NCBI GenBank assembly: GCA_022984795.1
Contig: JALIHJ010000025.1
Coordinates: 1-64,000 of the forward strand
Direction: 5' to 3'
Source: Fabrea salina
Lineage: Eukaryota > Ciliophora > Heterotrichea > Heterotrichida > Fabreidae
DNA: 64,000 nt
Position numbers and translations under genes: made by a program. Below are positions 17,242-27,953 of this stretch, in pieces; within the stretch, counting starts at the first letter, position 1; every line of letters begins with the position of its first letter. The notes beneath the pieces were generated by a model. The model saw only the letters and a program-made list of their open reading frames with translations, made no database searches and was not told the DNA's origin.

Positions 17242-18681
17242 ATGAACCACTTTCTTGAGCAAGAGGCAAGTATTTCCAAACAACTAGTGCTGGACTTCTT
17301 CAACTCTCAGGGAAAAGATACACTCATCAAAGAACTGAGTTTAGCAGCATTTGAGTTGGTCAGCCAGAATAGAGGGAACCAAGCTGAGGTCTTGGTAGAA
17401 GGACTAGTGGACTTGACTCTTTCTGGGAAACTCGAGTTAACCCTGGTTCTTAACTTGCTAGAAGACCTACTTGAAATCGCTAACAGACAAAATGTTTATG
17501 TGTTGTTTGGCTTCCTCGAAAAACTAGTTCCTGAACCTATTGTAAACTATAGTTAGACTAATGACAAAGCCAAATACCAGTTCTTGAGAATAGCCAACAG
17601 TGTTCTGAAAAAACTTTCGCGGTCCCAAGACTCCAAACTTAGGTTCAGAGTGCATTTGCTACTTGGTTCTGCTTTGCCCCAAATCACAGACCGCTCAGCA
17701 GTGAACTTGAGAGGAGCTTTTTCAAACCGGAAGTTGAAACTGCCTGCAGTGTTTGATGAGCATTTCAGTCAGGTCAGGAAGATAGTTGAAGCCTCCAAAG
17801 ATCCCCAGACTTACTGCAAAGGAACAAACATAGACTTGGTTATGCAAGAAGCTGAAAAAATGCTGAACTTTTTGGACGAAGTCAAAACAGTGGAGATCTC
17901 TGACTCCTGTTTTGCTATTCAAGAAACCGTTATAGACTTTCAACTAAAGGACTTTAACTTTGTGTGCTATTTAGTTTCCCAAATTGCTTTGTTGTGCCAA
18001 ACTGTGCTTAACCCAGCTAACCAAACTCAAACAACAGACTTTGACTACACTGAAGTTACACGCGCCAAAATCAATTCTATTTGGAAGCATGCAGCTGCTA
18101 GTTTAGAAAAGCACAGCAAAACAGTGTCTGACTTAGTGGAAGTTGCTATTAAAAGGGAAACTCAGTGGGTTAAGTGGAAGTTAGAAGGATGTCCTTCTTT
18201 TGAAAAAGCCCCAGCGACTGAGGCGACTTCAGTGATGGAAAACGACCTTGAAGAAGGCGAAGTAGTGAGTTACGACCAAACAGCTCCTTCCACTAACCCT
18301 TTGTTTGAACAAAACCAAATACTGCCTAGCATGGAGACTTACCTTGCAAGAGTTTACCAAGACATGGACCCCGACGAAGAAATCGAAGAAGAGTTCAAGG
18401 TCAAAAAGGACCCTGTGTACTCTTGGAGGTGTCTCAGACTAGTTTCATTCAGCAACTTGGAAGTCTTTAAGAAGTTCAACTTTCCTGAAATAGAAGGAGT
18501 AGCTAAGGCTTTGAGAGGAGACACTAAAGACCTAGAACCCCAAGCAAACTTAGTTTTCCACTTCAGTTTGTTAGAAAAGCCCTTAATTGAAGTCTACACT
18601 GCAGAAGAGTCCTTTCCTCAAAAGCACCAAAGAGACCACTCCCCAGAAGAATCCCCCTCCAAAGTTCCAAAGTCTAATTAA
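17242..18681 (+). CDS. THOC1: THO complex subunit 1 (HPR1 homologue), one 15-base intron
   Basis: Two exons joined across 17542-17556 give a protein of about 474 residues. The block after the splice, KYQFLRIANSVLKKLSRSQD followed by FRVHLLLGSALPQITDRSAVNLRG, matches the conserved THOC1 core, where RLSKSQ and SAVN-type motifs recur. THOC1 is a subunit of the THO/TREX complex, which couples transcription elongation to mRNA packaging and export in the nucleus. The protein is shorter than the human one (657), and its C-terminal part is acidic (DLEEGEVV, DPDEEIEEEF) and lacks an obvious death domain. The ATG lies 6 bases from the kinesin-8 start. The TAA stop overlaps the ARP6 stop by four bases (TTAA). 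Confidence 0.86.
17542..17556 (+). other. 15-base intron in THOC1
   Basis: GTAAACTATAGTTAG begins with GTA, ends with TAG and is exactly 15 bases. It sits between codons, keeps the frame and contains the only in-frame stop of the gene (TAG at its end). Removing it joins EPI to TNDKAKYQFL, restoring the conserved THOC1 core. Heterotrich introns are known to be 15 or 16 bases. Confidence 0.93.
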
Positions 18682-19733
18682 ATTATGTCGAAAAAGTAGT
18701 ACCTGGAGTCGAGGTACTCAGACCCCATTTCTAAGTACTGTTCCTTTGTAACTAGTTCTCTTTGGGAGCTGTTTAGCCACCTCCAGTTAGAGTATTGGTC
18801 TCCTTTGCTGATGTTGAAGCTTATGTTTGTGTCTAGAGAAGCACGAAGGTCTTTTCCCAAACGTTCTTGCAACCCACTGAAGTTAGAAGATCCCCCCACA
18901 ACTATGATGTTGCTGCACAAAACACTTTTAAGGGGATCTGGAAGCGAGTTAACTACTTCTGCAAGGACCTCAGGAATTCCAGCTTGGTTGATTCCTATAT
19001 CTGAGGGGTTGAACAGAAGCTCTGGCAAACTGATTTCTAAGTTGCCTAAGTCTAGAGTTTGCTTTTGGGTGATGTCTTCATACTCCTTTAGGAAGTGGCC
19101 TTCTTCGTTGCCGTCAGGAAGCACGTAGACTCTAGACCTGTGGTTGTGTTTGTAGTCGCTGAGTTCAGCTAAGAAGTCAAAAGAAACCCTGCACAGCTTT
19201 TCTTTTATAAGGTTGACCAACCAAGACTCTTCCCTCATGTCGTATTGTCTGAAAGATATTTGTTCCTTCAGGTAGTTACTTAAGAGTTTCCCTCCCACGT
19301 CAATTCTTTTAGTAGCGTAGTTTATAGGTATTCCTGAGTAAACTGGCATTATTGAAGTTGCAGAAAACCCTATGTCAACTATGATTCCTGAACCTGCAAA
19401 GCCTGTGGGGAGTCTAAGTCCACTTAGGAACTGGAACTTTTCAAACATAAGTTCGTCAAGGTAAGCCCTAGAAGCAGAGGGACTGTATAAGGGATAATTC
19501 ACTAGCAAGGAGTTTGCTGAACCAATGATTTTTTTCCAAACTTTAGACTGGAGTTGGGGGTCAACAAGTACTCCTCTTTGGACTGGACGCCTTACTTCAG
19601 ACACCTCACTTAGAGTTTCAGGAGCCACCACTATTTCCCGACCAAACCTTGCAAGGCAGTTTTGGACCTCAGTGCACTCTTGGCCCTTTGTTGCGTATTT
19701 TAGGGTGTAGCCTCCGTTGTCCAGTATAATCAT
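18678..19733 (-). CDS. ACTR6: Actin-related protein 6
   Basis: A 351-residue actin-fold protein. The start [13 protein letters not shown] matches the ARP6 N-terminus (LDNGAY). The blocks [21 protein letters not shown] and [18 protein letters not shown] are ARP6 signatures, as is [15 protein letters not shown] for the second phosphate loop. In other eukaryotes ARP6 is a core subunit of SWR1/SRCAP, which exchanges H2A for H2A.Z in chromatin; nuclear location follows from that. It lacks the extra loops of conventional actin. Its start codon is one base from the start of the divergent HDAC gene, and its stop overlaps that of THOC1. Confidence 0.92.
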   Translation of the reverse strand: MIILDNGGYTLKYATKGQECTEVQNCLARFGREIVVAPETLSEVSEVRRPVQRGVLVDPQLQSKVWKKIIGSANSLLVNYPLYSPSASRAYLDELMFEKFQFLSGLRLPTGFAGSGIIVDIGFSATSIMPVYSGIPINYATKRIDVGGKLLSNYLKEQISFRQYDMREESWLVNLIKEKLCRVSFDFLAELSDYKHNHRSRVYVLPDGNEEGHFLKEYEDITQKQTLDLGNLEISLPELLFNPSDIGINQAGIPEVLAEVVNSLPDPLKSVLCSNIIVVGGSSNFSGLQERLGKDLRASLDTNISFNISKGDQYSNWRWLNSSQRELVTKEQYLEMGSEYLDSRYYFFDII

Positions 19734-19734
19734 A

Positions 19735-20928
19735 ATGTCCCGTGTAGCTTATTTCTATGATGAAAACATAGGAAACTTTTACTACGGCCAAGGACACCCT
19801 ATGAAGCCACACAGAGTAAGGATGACTCACCAACTCGTGCTTTCGTACAACTTGTTTCCCTACTTGGATGTATATGTAATTCACAACTAGAGTCCTCACT
19901 ATGCCACAACTAAGCAAATCCTTCAGTTCCACACTCCCGAGTACGTTAAGTTTTTGAAGCGTGCAGAAGTGTCTTTGCAAGAAAGAAGAATTAGGGAAGA
20001 CTGTCCCGTCTTTGAAAACATGTTTGAATTCTCTCAAATCAGTGCAGGTGCCTCAATAGACTGTGCGATGGCTTTGAACCAAGGAGAAGCTGACATCTGC
20101 ATTAACTGGGCAGGGGGACTTCACCACGCCAAAAAGGCAGAACCTTCGGGGTTTTGTTACGTGAATGACATTGTCTTGGGAATACTAGAACTGCTTAAGT
20201 ACCACCAACGTGTTCTTTACGTAGACATCGACGCACACCACGGAGACGGTGTTGAAGAAGCCTTTTACACTACAAACAGAGTGATGACTGTTTCTTTCCA
20301 CAAGTTCGGCAACTTTTTTCCAGGTACAGGGGACATCAAGGACTTAGGGGTGGGTGAAGGAATTTACCACTCCCTTAACTTCCCACTTAAGTCAGGAATG
20401 ACTGACGAAGCCTACGAAGAAATATTTAAACCCATCATGACAGAAGTGATTTACCACTACCAACCTTCAGCTATTGTAATGCAATGCGGCACAGACTCCT
20501 TAGCACACGACAAGTTAGGCAAGTTCAACCTTACTTTGCGCGGTCACTCAGCTTGCTTAAGGTTTGTGAAGTCCTTTAGAGTTCCAACTATAGTTTTAGG
20601 CGGAGGGGGGTACACCATTCCAAACGTTGCGCGTTGTTGGGCTTACGAAACTGCAGTGTGTTTGGGGCTTCCTGAACTGGACAACCAACTGCCTTTTAAC
20701 GACTACTACCAGTTTTACGGACCCAGTTACACACTCCATATTGAACCAGACAAAACCAAAGAAAACAGAAACACTAGGGAATACCTAGAAACTGGAATGA
20801 TTCGCTGTTTAGAGCATGTAAGACGCCTCGAAGGAGCCCCGAGTGTTCAGTTTCAAGACGTTCCGCCTGACTTTTTTTCTGATAGTTTGAAGCACAGGGT
20901 CCAAAGAAGAAGTCCTTTTGAGTTTTAG
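19735..20928 (+). CDS. Class I histone deacetylase, one 15-base intron
   Basis: Two exons joined across 19876-19890 give 392 residues. The protein runs from [24 protein letters not shown], typical of the class I (Rpd3/HDAC1-3) N-terminus, to a short tail without the usual acidic extension. The active site is intact: H125 and H126 in GGLHHAKK, zinc ligands D161 and H163 in DIDAHHGDG and D249 in QCGTDSL, and GGGGYT further on. It removes acetyl groups from histone lysines with zinc and water in co-repressor complexes. The N-terminus is so conserved that the start is fixed, leaving only one base to the ARP6 start. Its TAG stop overlaps the next gene's stop (TTAG). Confidence 0.95.
19876..19890 (+). 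other. 15-base intron in HDAC gene
   Basis: GTAATTCACAACTAG is 15 bases with GTA and TAG borders. It lies between codons and contains the only in-frame stop. Its removal joins LDVY to [10 protein letters not shown], the exact place where other class I deacetylases read a Tyr-x-Pro-His motif. The first exon is 47 codons. Confidence 0.95.
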
Positions 20929-23900
20929 AAATTAATAGTTAATAAAATCCACAAGCAAAAACTCCAGACTGCACTGTCTTGAAATTCTTCTTGGAAAGAA
21001 CCTGCAGGCGTAATCACTTTAATTTCAGTCATGTGCTTATCATTCATGATTCTTTCACTTTTGGCAGTTATAAGTACTACGTAGGAACTAGCTGGAGATA
21101 GTCCTGAGTAATTCTGGGTGACTAGTTGGTTTTCTGTAACGTTTTGGCTAAACTGCAAAGTTGCTGGTTCGTTGTAGGGACCCAAACCTAAGCTAACTTG
21201 TCTGGAGGAAGGAAGTGCATCTGGATTCTCTAAAATTTGAGCGAAAACAGTTCCGTTAATACTCAGGGCTAGTTCTATGCTTACACTGTTGGTTTCAACC
21301 TTATTCACAGATGGTTCAATGTACCACTCAGGCCTGCTGCTATCAAGAACCCTTACTGAATCTGCTAAGTTAAAAAAAGGTGTGAGGGTTATGTTGTAGG
21401 TTTCCAGTGCTTTTTCAATATCTCGATGAGACACAGAGTAAGTCAAAAGGTCTTTAGGAGAAGGTAGATCAGCGCTGCTGTGGAGCTCAAAAGCCAGAGT
21501 GTTTAAATCTTTGTGAGTGATTATTAAATTGGCTTCTTCAACTACTAAAAGTTCTGAAAGAGCACTAAGTATTTTATGGGATAAACCTTCAACACTTTGT
21601 GAAAACTCTAACGAAAATGCTGCTGAGTTGTAAACTTCAGAGGTGTAAAATTCAATGCTGAAGACCCTGTCCATTTCGTTGCCAGTTTGGTCGACAAAAG
21701 TTCCGTATAAGATGTAGTCATACTCTGGTTTGAGGTTACTTATTTGGAAGTTGTACACTAAACTCGACCCTATGTAGCTAGTAAAGTAGTTTGGAGTTGC
21801 TTCTTGTGCTAAAGTAACTAAGGTTTTTTTGACAGGGGGTGTTAGTCCTCTTTCTCCATAAGTCCAGTAGAAATAACATGGTTCTGATGCCTGAATAGTT
21901 GCGTCTACCGAAGTCATTTTCCTTGGGTAGTTAATTACGAAAGACAAAAGTTCTGGAGGGTCGGTGTCAGAGCTTTGAACAGCAACAGTCATAGTGGTTG
22001 TTTCTAGGTAGAATTGCTGACTCTGCAAGGGTTCAAATTTGATTTGGTAATTTTCTGGCTCAACTGATTCCTCGACTTGCACTTTAAACTGAGTTGTGTC
22101 TTGTCCAGGCAAAAACTCTATGGGAGAGACCCTGAACCCTTCTTTAATTGAAGCTTGTATTGATAAGGTGTTAGAAGGAGGCATTTGGGCATGCACTAGG
22201 ATTGGAATGGAGGTTATTCCAGGTACTAAAGCAGGAATTCTTTCAATGCTGACAACGAACTGGTTCTTGCTAGACAAGGATAAAAGTGAATAAGAGGGTT
22301 CATGGTAACTAGGGTCTTCATCCATATTCCACTCAATAACATAGTCTCCTTCTTCTAGAAATCTGCTACAAGTCACTTGGAATTCTAGCTGGGTTTTGCC
22401 TTTTTCAAAGTAAATAACTTCTGGGTAGATTCTAGGCAAGCTCTTATCTTCAAAACTGAGTACTTTAGGCCTGAATACAAGACTTTTTTTAAGAGGAATT
22501 TTACTTGAAGGTGTTTGAATTCTAACAGTGTCAGTTACTCCGGAATTCACTTGCAAGTTGTAGTCTGTGTAAATTCTGTGTTTGGTTTCTTGGAAACTGA
22601 GTGTGTGGAAACTCGAGAGTGTAGAGTAAGAAAGAGCCTTGAGGGCTTTTGTAGCTTCTTCGTAGACTCCAACTCTAAAAGAGTGCAGAGGGTATGTGGG
22701 CTCTGGAGATTTGACTCTACTAAGAGTAAGTTCCAAGTAACTAGTTTCCAGCACCAAAGAATCATCAATGTCTACTACAAGCAAGTTAGTTTGAGAGTTA
22801 ACAGCCCTGCACGTTTGATTTAATACTTTGCAGTTAAATTCTTTATTGAACCCGAATAGGTGTTTTTGGAACTCTTGAGGAAAAAAAACCCAAACTTGTG
22901 AAAAGTAGGGTAAGTTCTCTAAACTAATAGAAAGAGTATAGCTCGCAAAGTCTAGTATTGAGTAATTATCTAACTCAACAGACACTAAGTCAAGAATTTG
23001 GGGGGTGTTAGAAATGGTAGCAGAAGTACCCTGGTCTAGGTAATCAACTACAGTTAGGTTTTTGTGCAGTGTTGCTAATGCAAAGGATTTAGTTTTCAGA
23101 GAAGAACTAGGATTCTTTACACCCAGTATGCTTACTTGGAAAGGTTCTAGAGTACTTTGGAATCCCCAAATTAAAACATAGTTTGACTTAGCTGAGTGGT
23201 TAAGTTTTGTAGTTTTTGAGAAGCACACTAAAGAGTCTGGCAGGTTTGGGTACTCAGGTGGAAACCAAACCAACAAGTACGAAAACTCAAGTGTGGGTGC
23301 AACTGTAAAAGTGTAGTTTGCAGTTTGAGCAGCATTTGTTGGTTGGAAACTAAGGGAGGCCTGTAAGAGGCTTCCAAGTTGGGGTGGCTGGTAGCAAGTT
23401 GTTTCTTGGGGTGTTTGTGAAAGCACTAGGGAGTTGTAGTATGCATTTATTTTGACAGAACAATCAGCTGGAACTAAAAGTCTTAGTACACTTAATTCTA
23501 ATTGTACTCCAGCCTCGAAACTATTAAGTGGCTCAATAAATACTGAGTTTTGTAGGATTGTGCAAGATTTGAATCCAAAGTTCAGAAAGCAGTTTCTGTA
23601 GGACTTGATGGCGAAAGGCAACTCTATTGAACTAGAAAACTCTATTTCAACGTAGCCATTATTAGGCACAGAGTTTTCCAAAACAAAGTTTAGGTGCATC
23701 TCGCCTTGAACTAACTGTGTGTTTGGAAAGAACTCTAAAAGGCTAACGATAGACTTGCCTGGAGTAAAGTCCTCTTCCAGAGTTATATTAAGGCTAGCTT
23801 TTTCTACTAGGTGTGAATCGTTTGAAAAGGCCTGTAGTGTAAAGGCCCCTAGGGTGATTTTTGGGTTTGAAATTGGGTAAACTTCTACTAAAAGTGGAGT

Positions 23901-26429
23901 TCCTGGTTCAATGGGTCCTTGGACAGTTACTGTTTGGGATGAAACTTCACAGGGTTTCCAGCAACTTGCTTGGGATAAGTCATAGTCTTCTGGAAAAACT
24001 ATTTGGAGTTTCCCAGAAACTAAGTTGGCAGTTGTAACATTGAATTTGTAGGTTACGCCAACTGAGTTCTTTTTCAAACTGGTTGGTTCGATGCTTACGT
24101 TCATAAGTCCAGGAATAAAGTTTTGGAGTTGTTGGCTTGTTGGTCCGTAAAACACAGTGTCTTGGTTGGAGTTCATGATTCCTAAGCAAATGTGCCCTTC
24201 TCCAATGCTTGAGTACTTTCCTGTTTCAATGTTAAGAATTGTGATGTTTGAATTCCGAGTAGCAGTTATTTGTGAGTTTTTTAGGGTAACTTTAAGGTAG
24301 GGTGCATACTTGTTTTGGAAAGCCTCTACACTTTCTGTTGCTCCGTCAACAAGCACTGACAAGTCGTTTCTAGCTAAGTGCCAGCCTTTGGGAAAAACTA
24401 CCATGATTGAATCTCCTACTGAAGTCGAACCTGAGGGAAGCTTTAAAGCTAAGGCAACACTGGTTTTGGTATTGAGTTCCCTAGATGGGAACTTAAGTAT
24501 GGAGTTTTCCAAAAAAGCTTGGGTGTCATAAAATGTAATACTGTGGGTTTCTTTTTTCAGAAAGTTTTCTACTGAGTTGAATTCTATTTGCTTTAAGTAA
24601 ACCACCACTTCGAAAGGAACATTGGGAGTTTGTGGAGTCTTTAAAAAAAGCTCAACTGACTCTGAAAAGTTAGACACTTTAACGCTTGTGAAGTTAGGAA
24701 GGAGGGTTAGAGTGCATCCAGGACAAAGAGGGTTCCAACTTGTTCCTAGGTCTTCTGGGAATCCTTGATTCAGTAAGTTGTCTTGTGTTTGGAACTGGAG
24801 TTCAATCAAGTTGGGTTCTGACAAGCTAGTGTTGAGTGAAATTTCAAAGCGAGTCCAGACATTAGTTGAGGGGGAGTAGTTTAGAGTTGAGTAAAGTGGA
24901 GGAGGCAGTAAGTCACTAAGTACAGTAACTGCCCTGCCACTGACTTCTATGTACCATTCAAGCGGGTTCGAAGAAGAGGAAGGCTTTGGAGGAAACTTCC
25001 AGTTTTCAAGCACTATGTAGTCGTCAATGGTTTCCAAAAGGGTAATTGATACTTTTTGGGAGTCCCAGTAGCAGCTATTAGAAGTTGTGAGTAGGTAATT
25101 GCAAGCTTGGAAGGGGTAAAAACCACTGGGGGGGTATATACTTAAGTTCTGATTGGAAGAAATGCTGGTGCCGAAAGAAATCTTTACGTTTCCGGTTTCT
25201 CCTGCATTTGCACTATACTCGATAAACACAGTTCCCAGGTACTCTAGGTTTTCTAATTCAGTGTCTGTGCCTTGGTAAGTGCTAATAACGCCTTGGGAGG
25301 CTTTGATTTCAATGTACGGAGCAGGTAAGTTGTTTCCAAGAGCCAATCTAATTAAAACTTCAATCTGGGTGAGTTCTGGAGTTTCGTGGAAGGAGTTGAT
25401 GACTGCTGTAGAGGAAAAAACAGAACAGTTTGAAACCACAGGACTTAAAACTATACAGCTGCTCTGGACTAAAGGCACTCGATAATTAATTTCTATTGAA
25501 GCATTTGGGGGAAGTTTTGAGTTTGCATAAAAGCCCAAGTAAGTGTATAGAGTGCTTTGTTTTACAAACTTAACAGAAGGAGTGTATTGCCTATAAGTAA
25601 GTTGAGAAATGATTTCTGGAGCAATGTAGGGAGTGTCTATAGCGGCTCTTTCAAGAACTAAACTTGTGTTGGCTTTTAAAACTTCTAAAGTAAGTTGATA
25701 AGCTCCTTTTGGAATTGAGTAGGCAGGGTTCTTGACTTTTTGGACTTCGAAGTGGATTCTTTGTCCCCTTTGTAAACTCCAAGGAGTTATGTACACCCAG
25801 TCTCTTGAAAAATAGCAAACTAAAAGGGAGTTGGGAGTGTAGCATTCAGAGGAAAATTCAAACAAGTTTGGAAATCTGACTCTGATTGTGGAATTAAAAG
25901 ATGATTGGGAAATCAAGGAAAACTTGTAAGAAGCTAAGTGTCCAGCTGTGCTTGAAGTTACTTCTAAAGACGCTTGGGTGGAAACCACAGACTGGCCTAT
26001 TGCCACAACACCTAGTGCGTAGTTGGAGTCCAAAACCTGAGCTCCCCTAAGCAACTCTAGTTCAAAGTACCCTGTGCTTGTTGGATGGGAAGGGTTTGAA
26101 ATGCTGGGAATAATGATTTCAAGCTGCTGGAAGTTTCTAAAGTTGTTTTGGACAGAAACAAGAATGCTTTGACTACTTATCTGACTGCAACTTTGAACTA
26201 GGGTGTTGATTTGGCAAGAACTAGTTTGCATTTCGATGTTTAGAAACTCTTTTGGAAAAGTTACAACAAGGGAGTCTCCCTGAGCAAATGCTACTTCGTT
26301 TTGCACAAAAAAGTAGTAGTCAACGGCCTTTTCGTTAGAGTTAGCAACTACAGGCTGGACAGGGCTGGACTTAGAAGGATCAGGTTTGAGTCCCAAGACT
26401 CCAGTGCACAAAGATATAAGTACAAGCAT
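20925..26429 (-). CDS. Giant repetitive surface protein, probably GPI-anchored
   Basis: An 1834-residue protein in one open frame. Residues 1-14 ([14 protein letters not shown]) are a signal peptide, and the C-terminus ([13 protein letters not shown]) is a hydrophobic end without a tail, as for a GPI anchor. Much of the chain seems to be built from about ten units of 130-200 residues. Each unit has the core pattern Y-x-F-x-V/I, about ten residues, then V-x-FP-x-x-F and one or two Cys (for example [31 protein letters not shown]). This suggests repeated beta-sandwich domains. The last 500 residues diverge. Many N-x-S/T sites are present. I do not recognise the family; it may be a ciliate surface or immobilisation-type protein. 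Its stop interleaves with the HDAC stop. Confidence 0.8.
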   Translation of the reverse strand: MLVLISLCTGVLGLKPDPSKSSPVQPVVANSNEKAVDYYFFVQNEVAFAQGDSLVVTFPKEFLNIEMQTSSCQINTLVQSCSQISSQSILVSVQNNFRNFQQLEIIIPSISNPSHPTSTGYFELELLRGAQVLDSNYALGVVAIGQSVVSTQASLEVTSSTAGHLASYKFSLISQSSFNSTIRVRFPNLFEFSSECYTPNSLLVCYFSRDWVYITPWSLQRGQRIHFEVQKVKNPAYSIPKGAYQLTLEVLKANTSLVLERAAIDTPYIAPEIISQLTYRQYTPSVKFVKQSTLYTYLGFYANSKLPPNASIEINYRVPLVQSSCIVLSPVVSNCSVFSSTAVINSFHETPELTQIEVLIRLALGNNLPAPYIEIKASQGVISTYQGTDTELENLEYLGTVFIEYSANAGETGNVKISFGTSISSNQNLSIYPPSGFYPFQACNYLLTTSNSCYWDSQKVSITLLETIDDYIVLENWKFPPKPSSSSNPLEWYIEVSGRAVTVLSDLLPPPLYSTLNYSPSTNVWTRFEISLNTSLSEPNLIELQFQTQDNLLNQGFPEDLGTSWNPLCPGCTLTLLPNFTSVKVSNFSESVELFLKTPQTPNVPFEVVVYLKQIEFNSVENFLKKETHSITFYDTQAFLENSILKFPSRELNTKTSVALALKLPSGSTSVGDSIMVVFPKGWHLARNDLSVLVDGATESVEAFQNKYAPYLKVTLKNSQITATRNSNITILNIETGKYSSIGEGHICLGIMNSNQDTVFYGPTSQQLQNFIPGLMNVSIEPTSLKKNSVGVTYKFNVTTANLVSGKLQIVFPEDYDLSQASCWKPCEVSSQTVTVQGPIEPGTPLLVEVYPISNPKITLGAFTLQAFSNDSHLVEKASLNITLEEDFTPGKSIVSLLEFFPNTQLVQGEMHLNFVLENSVPNNGYVEIEFSSSIELPFAIKSYRNCFLNFGFKSCTILQNSVFIEPLNSFEAGVQLELSVLRLLVPADCSVKINAYYNSLVLSQTPQETTCYQPPQLGSLLQASLSFQPTNAAQTANYTFTVAPTLEFSYLLVWFPPEYPNLPDSLVCFSKTTKLNHSAKSNYVLIWGFQSTLEPFQVSILGVKNPSSSLKTKSFALATLHKNLTVVDYLDQGTSATISNTPQILDLVSVELDNYSILDFASYTLSISLENLPYFSQVWVFFPQEFQKHLFGFNKEFNCKVLNQTCRAVNSQTNLLVVDIDDSLVLETSYLELTLSRVKSPEPTYPLHSFRVGVYEEATKALKALSYSTLSSFHTLSFQETKHRIYTDYNLQVNSGVTDTVRIQTPSSKIPLKKSLVFRPKVLSFEDKSLPRIYPEVIYFEKGKTQLEFQVTCSRFLEEGDYVIEWNMDEDPSYHEPSYSLLSLSSKNQFVVSIERIPALVPGITSIPILVHAQMPPSNTLSIQASIKEGFRVSPIEFLPGQDTTQFKVQVEESVEPENYQIKFEPLQSQQFYLETTTMTVAVQSSDTDPPELLSFVINYPRKMTSVDATIQASEPCYFYWTYGERGLTPPVKKTLVTLAQEATPNYFTSYIGSSLVYNFQISNLKPEYDYILYGTFVDQTGNEMDRVFSIEFYTSEVYNSAAFSLEFSQSVEGLSHKILSALSELLVVEEANLIITHKDLNTLAFELHSSADLPSPKDLLTYSVSHRDIEKALETYNITLTPFFNLADSVRVLDSSRPEWYIEPSVNKVETNSVSIELALSINGTVFAQILENPDALPSSRQVSLGLGPYNEPATLQFSQNVTENQLVTQNYSGLSPASSYVVLITAKSERIMNDKHMTEIKVITPAGSFQEEFQDSAVWSFCLWILLTINF

Positions 26430-26448
26430 TTTTATTAAAAGATACGAA

Positions 26449-26910
26449 CTAGCTAGACTTCTTTTTGTTCACAAAGTCTTGGAGCTCCACAACTTGTCTT
26501 TGGTAGTCGTCTTTGAGTTTGTCTTGGAGCTTATCTAAAACAACCCTGAACTCCCTTTCCTTTTCTAGACTGGCTTCTTTAAGTTCGATTTGTCTGTAAG
26601 TGAGGTTTTCGTAGTCCTTGAGGTCAATCTCTTCTAAGTCCTCTTTTTTCTGGAGCAGTTGGAAGTAGGAGTACACAGCTATTCCCATCATTGCAAGTGC
26701 TGGAGCCATCAAACTCCTAATGTACATCACAGTGGGTGAAATGGACACAGGGGGAGAGTTCTTGAGTTGCTGGGCCCTTGTGCACTCTGCAGGGGGTTCA
26801 AAGGACCTGTCGAGTTGCAAAAGTTTAACTGCAAGTCTGTCTTTTTCAGCTGAGGACAACAAAATAGTGTTGAGTGAGGGACTACCTCTAACCATGTTGC
26901 GCAAAAACAT
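26449..26910 (-). CDS. Small single-pass membrane protein, function unknown
   Basis: A 153-residue protein; Met6 (at 26895) is an alternative start. Residues about 62-87 are one hydrophobic segment (SLMAPALAMMGIAVYSYF). The rest of the C-terminal half, about 88-150, is charged and helical, probably a coiled coil (KEREFRVVLDKLQDKLKDDY). The N-terminus has no acidic start, so a mitochondrial membrane location is possible but not shown. It lies 19 bases upstream of the giant surface protein gene on the same strand and 11 bases from the divergent gene at 26922. No family is recognised. Confidence 0.6.
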   Translation of the reverse strand: MFLRNMVRGSPSLNTILLSSAEKDRLAVKLLQLDRSFEPPAECTRAQQLKNSPPVSISPTVMYIRSLMAPALAMMGIAVYSYFQLLQKKEDLEEIDLKDYENLTYRQIELKEASLEKEREFRVVLDKLQDKLKDDYQRQVVELQDFVNKKKSS

Positions 26911-26921
26911 TAAGTTTCATA

Positions 26922-27896
26922 ATGTCCAGTTCTGACATAAACTCCTATATTCACAGCAATTCTAGGTCAGACTACTCACTCAGCGCTAGCCAAGAAAAAG
27001 AACCCTCGATAATTGCAACTGAGGAATTTAGAGGAGTTTTTGACTTGAAGCCAAGGTTTACAGAAAACTCTTTAAGATCTTTGTTTTTTACTAGTATTGC
27101 GGAGGCCCAAAACACCCTTGTTGAAGAGTACGAAGTAGAGTTGTTTGAAATTTGCAAACTGAAAAGACAAAGACTTTACGGAGTTCCTTTGTCTTTCCAC
27201 TGCATGAACCGTTACAGACACCTCAGAAAACTCAACAAAATACAAGGCACTTTAGCGCCAGAGGACAAACAGCAACTAGAGTTCAAACTAGAAGAAGTGC
27301 TTCATGAAGAACCTAGCATAGAAGAAGAGTACATCTTGTTCAAAAAAACTTTAAGGTTCATATCGAAACTGACTCTCAAACTTAAGTTTTTTACTCCTGA
27401 GGATTACAATTACCGAATCACTGGCAGAAGCCAAAACGTAATGATGGTTGACTTGGCCAAACTCAATAAAAGCCTCATGACTATGGAAACAGTCTGGTTT
27501 ACTTGCGCAATCCACCACAGTCCCCTGGACTCTTTGGTGGATGAAAACACTCTTCAACTTGCAAGGATTTTAAACATCAAACTGCTTGACGTTTTCGAGT
27601 CAGTTTTTGAGTTCAATTCCCACATAAACTTTGAAGAAGTTCCTGAAATTAACAGTGCACTTGCCAAAAAAAACAAGAAGTACAGAAAAAAGGTTTTAGG
27701 AACTATCAGACTTGAAGACCCATGTGAAGTGCCCTTCCAGAAACTAAGTATGGGCTCTAAGTACTTGTTTTGTTGTTCCAACAATGACTCTAATTTAAAA
27801 AGCTTTTTCAAAGACTTAAGAGAGCTAGAAATGGCCTACCAAGCCTTTGAAAAAGCTTTGATCGAAACAATGGTGTCCATTTCAGGCCAATTCTAA
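26922..27896 (+). CDS. Hypothetical protein, helical
   Basis: A 324-residue protein that I do not recognise. The first 30 residues are Ser-rich and probably disordered. The rest is predicted mostly helical, with acidic and basic patches (LEEVLHEEPSIEEEYILF, KKNKKYRKKVLG). No signal peptide, membrane segment, zinc cluster or catalytic motif is visible. Codon use and third-position pattern match its neighbours, and it fills the space between two divergent and tandem starts, so it is a real gene. It starts 11 bases from the small membrane protein gene and ends 57 bases before eIF4G on the same strand. Confidence 0.65.
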   Translation: MSSSDINSYIHSNSRSDYSLSASQEKEPSIIATEEFRGVFDLKPRFTENSLRSLFFTSIAEAQNTLVEEYEVELFEICKLKRQRLYGVPLSFHCMNRYRHLRKLNKIQGTLAPEDKQQLEFKLEEVLHEEPSIEEEYILFKKTLRFISKLTLKLKFFTPEDYNYRITGRSQNVMMVDLAKLNKSLMTMETVWFTCAIHHSPLDSLVDENTLQLARILNIKLLDVFESVFEFNSHINFEEVPEINSALAKKNKKYRKKVLGTIRLEDPCEVPFQKLSMGSKYLFCCSNNDSNLKSFFKDLRELEMAYQAFEKALIETMVSISGQF

Positions 27897-27953
27897 GCAT
27901 TAATTAAAGACTGCTTCTGATAAAGTCAGAAATGTTCAATTACTAAGTAATAA

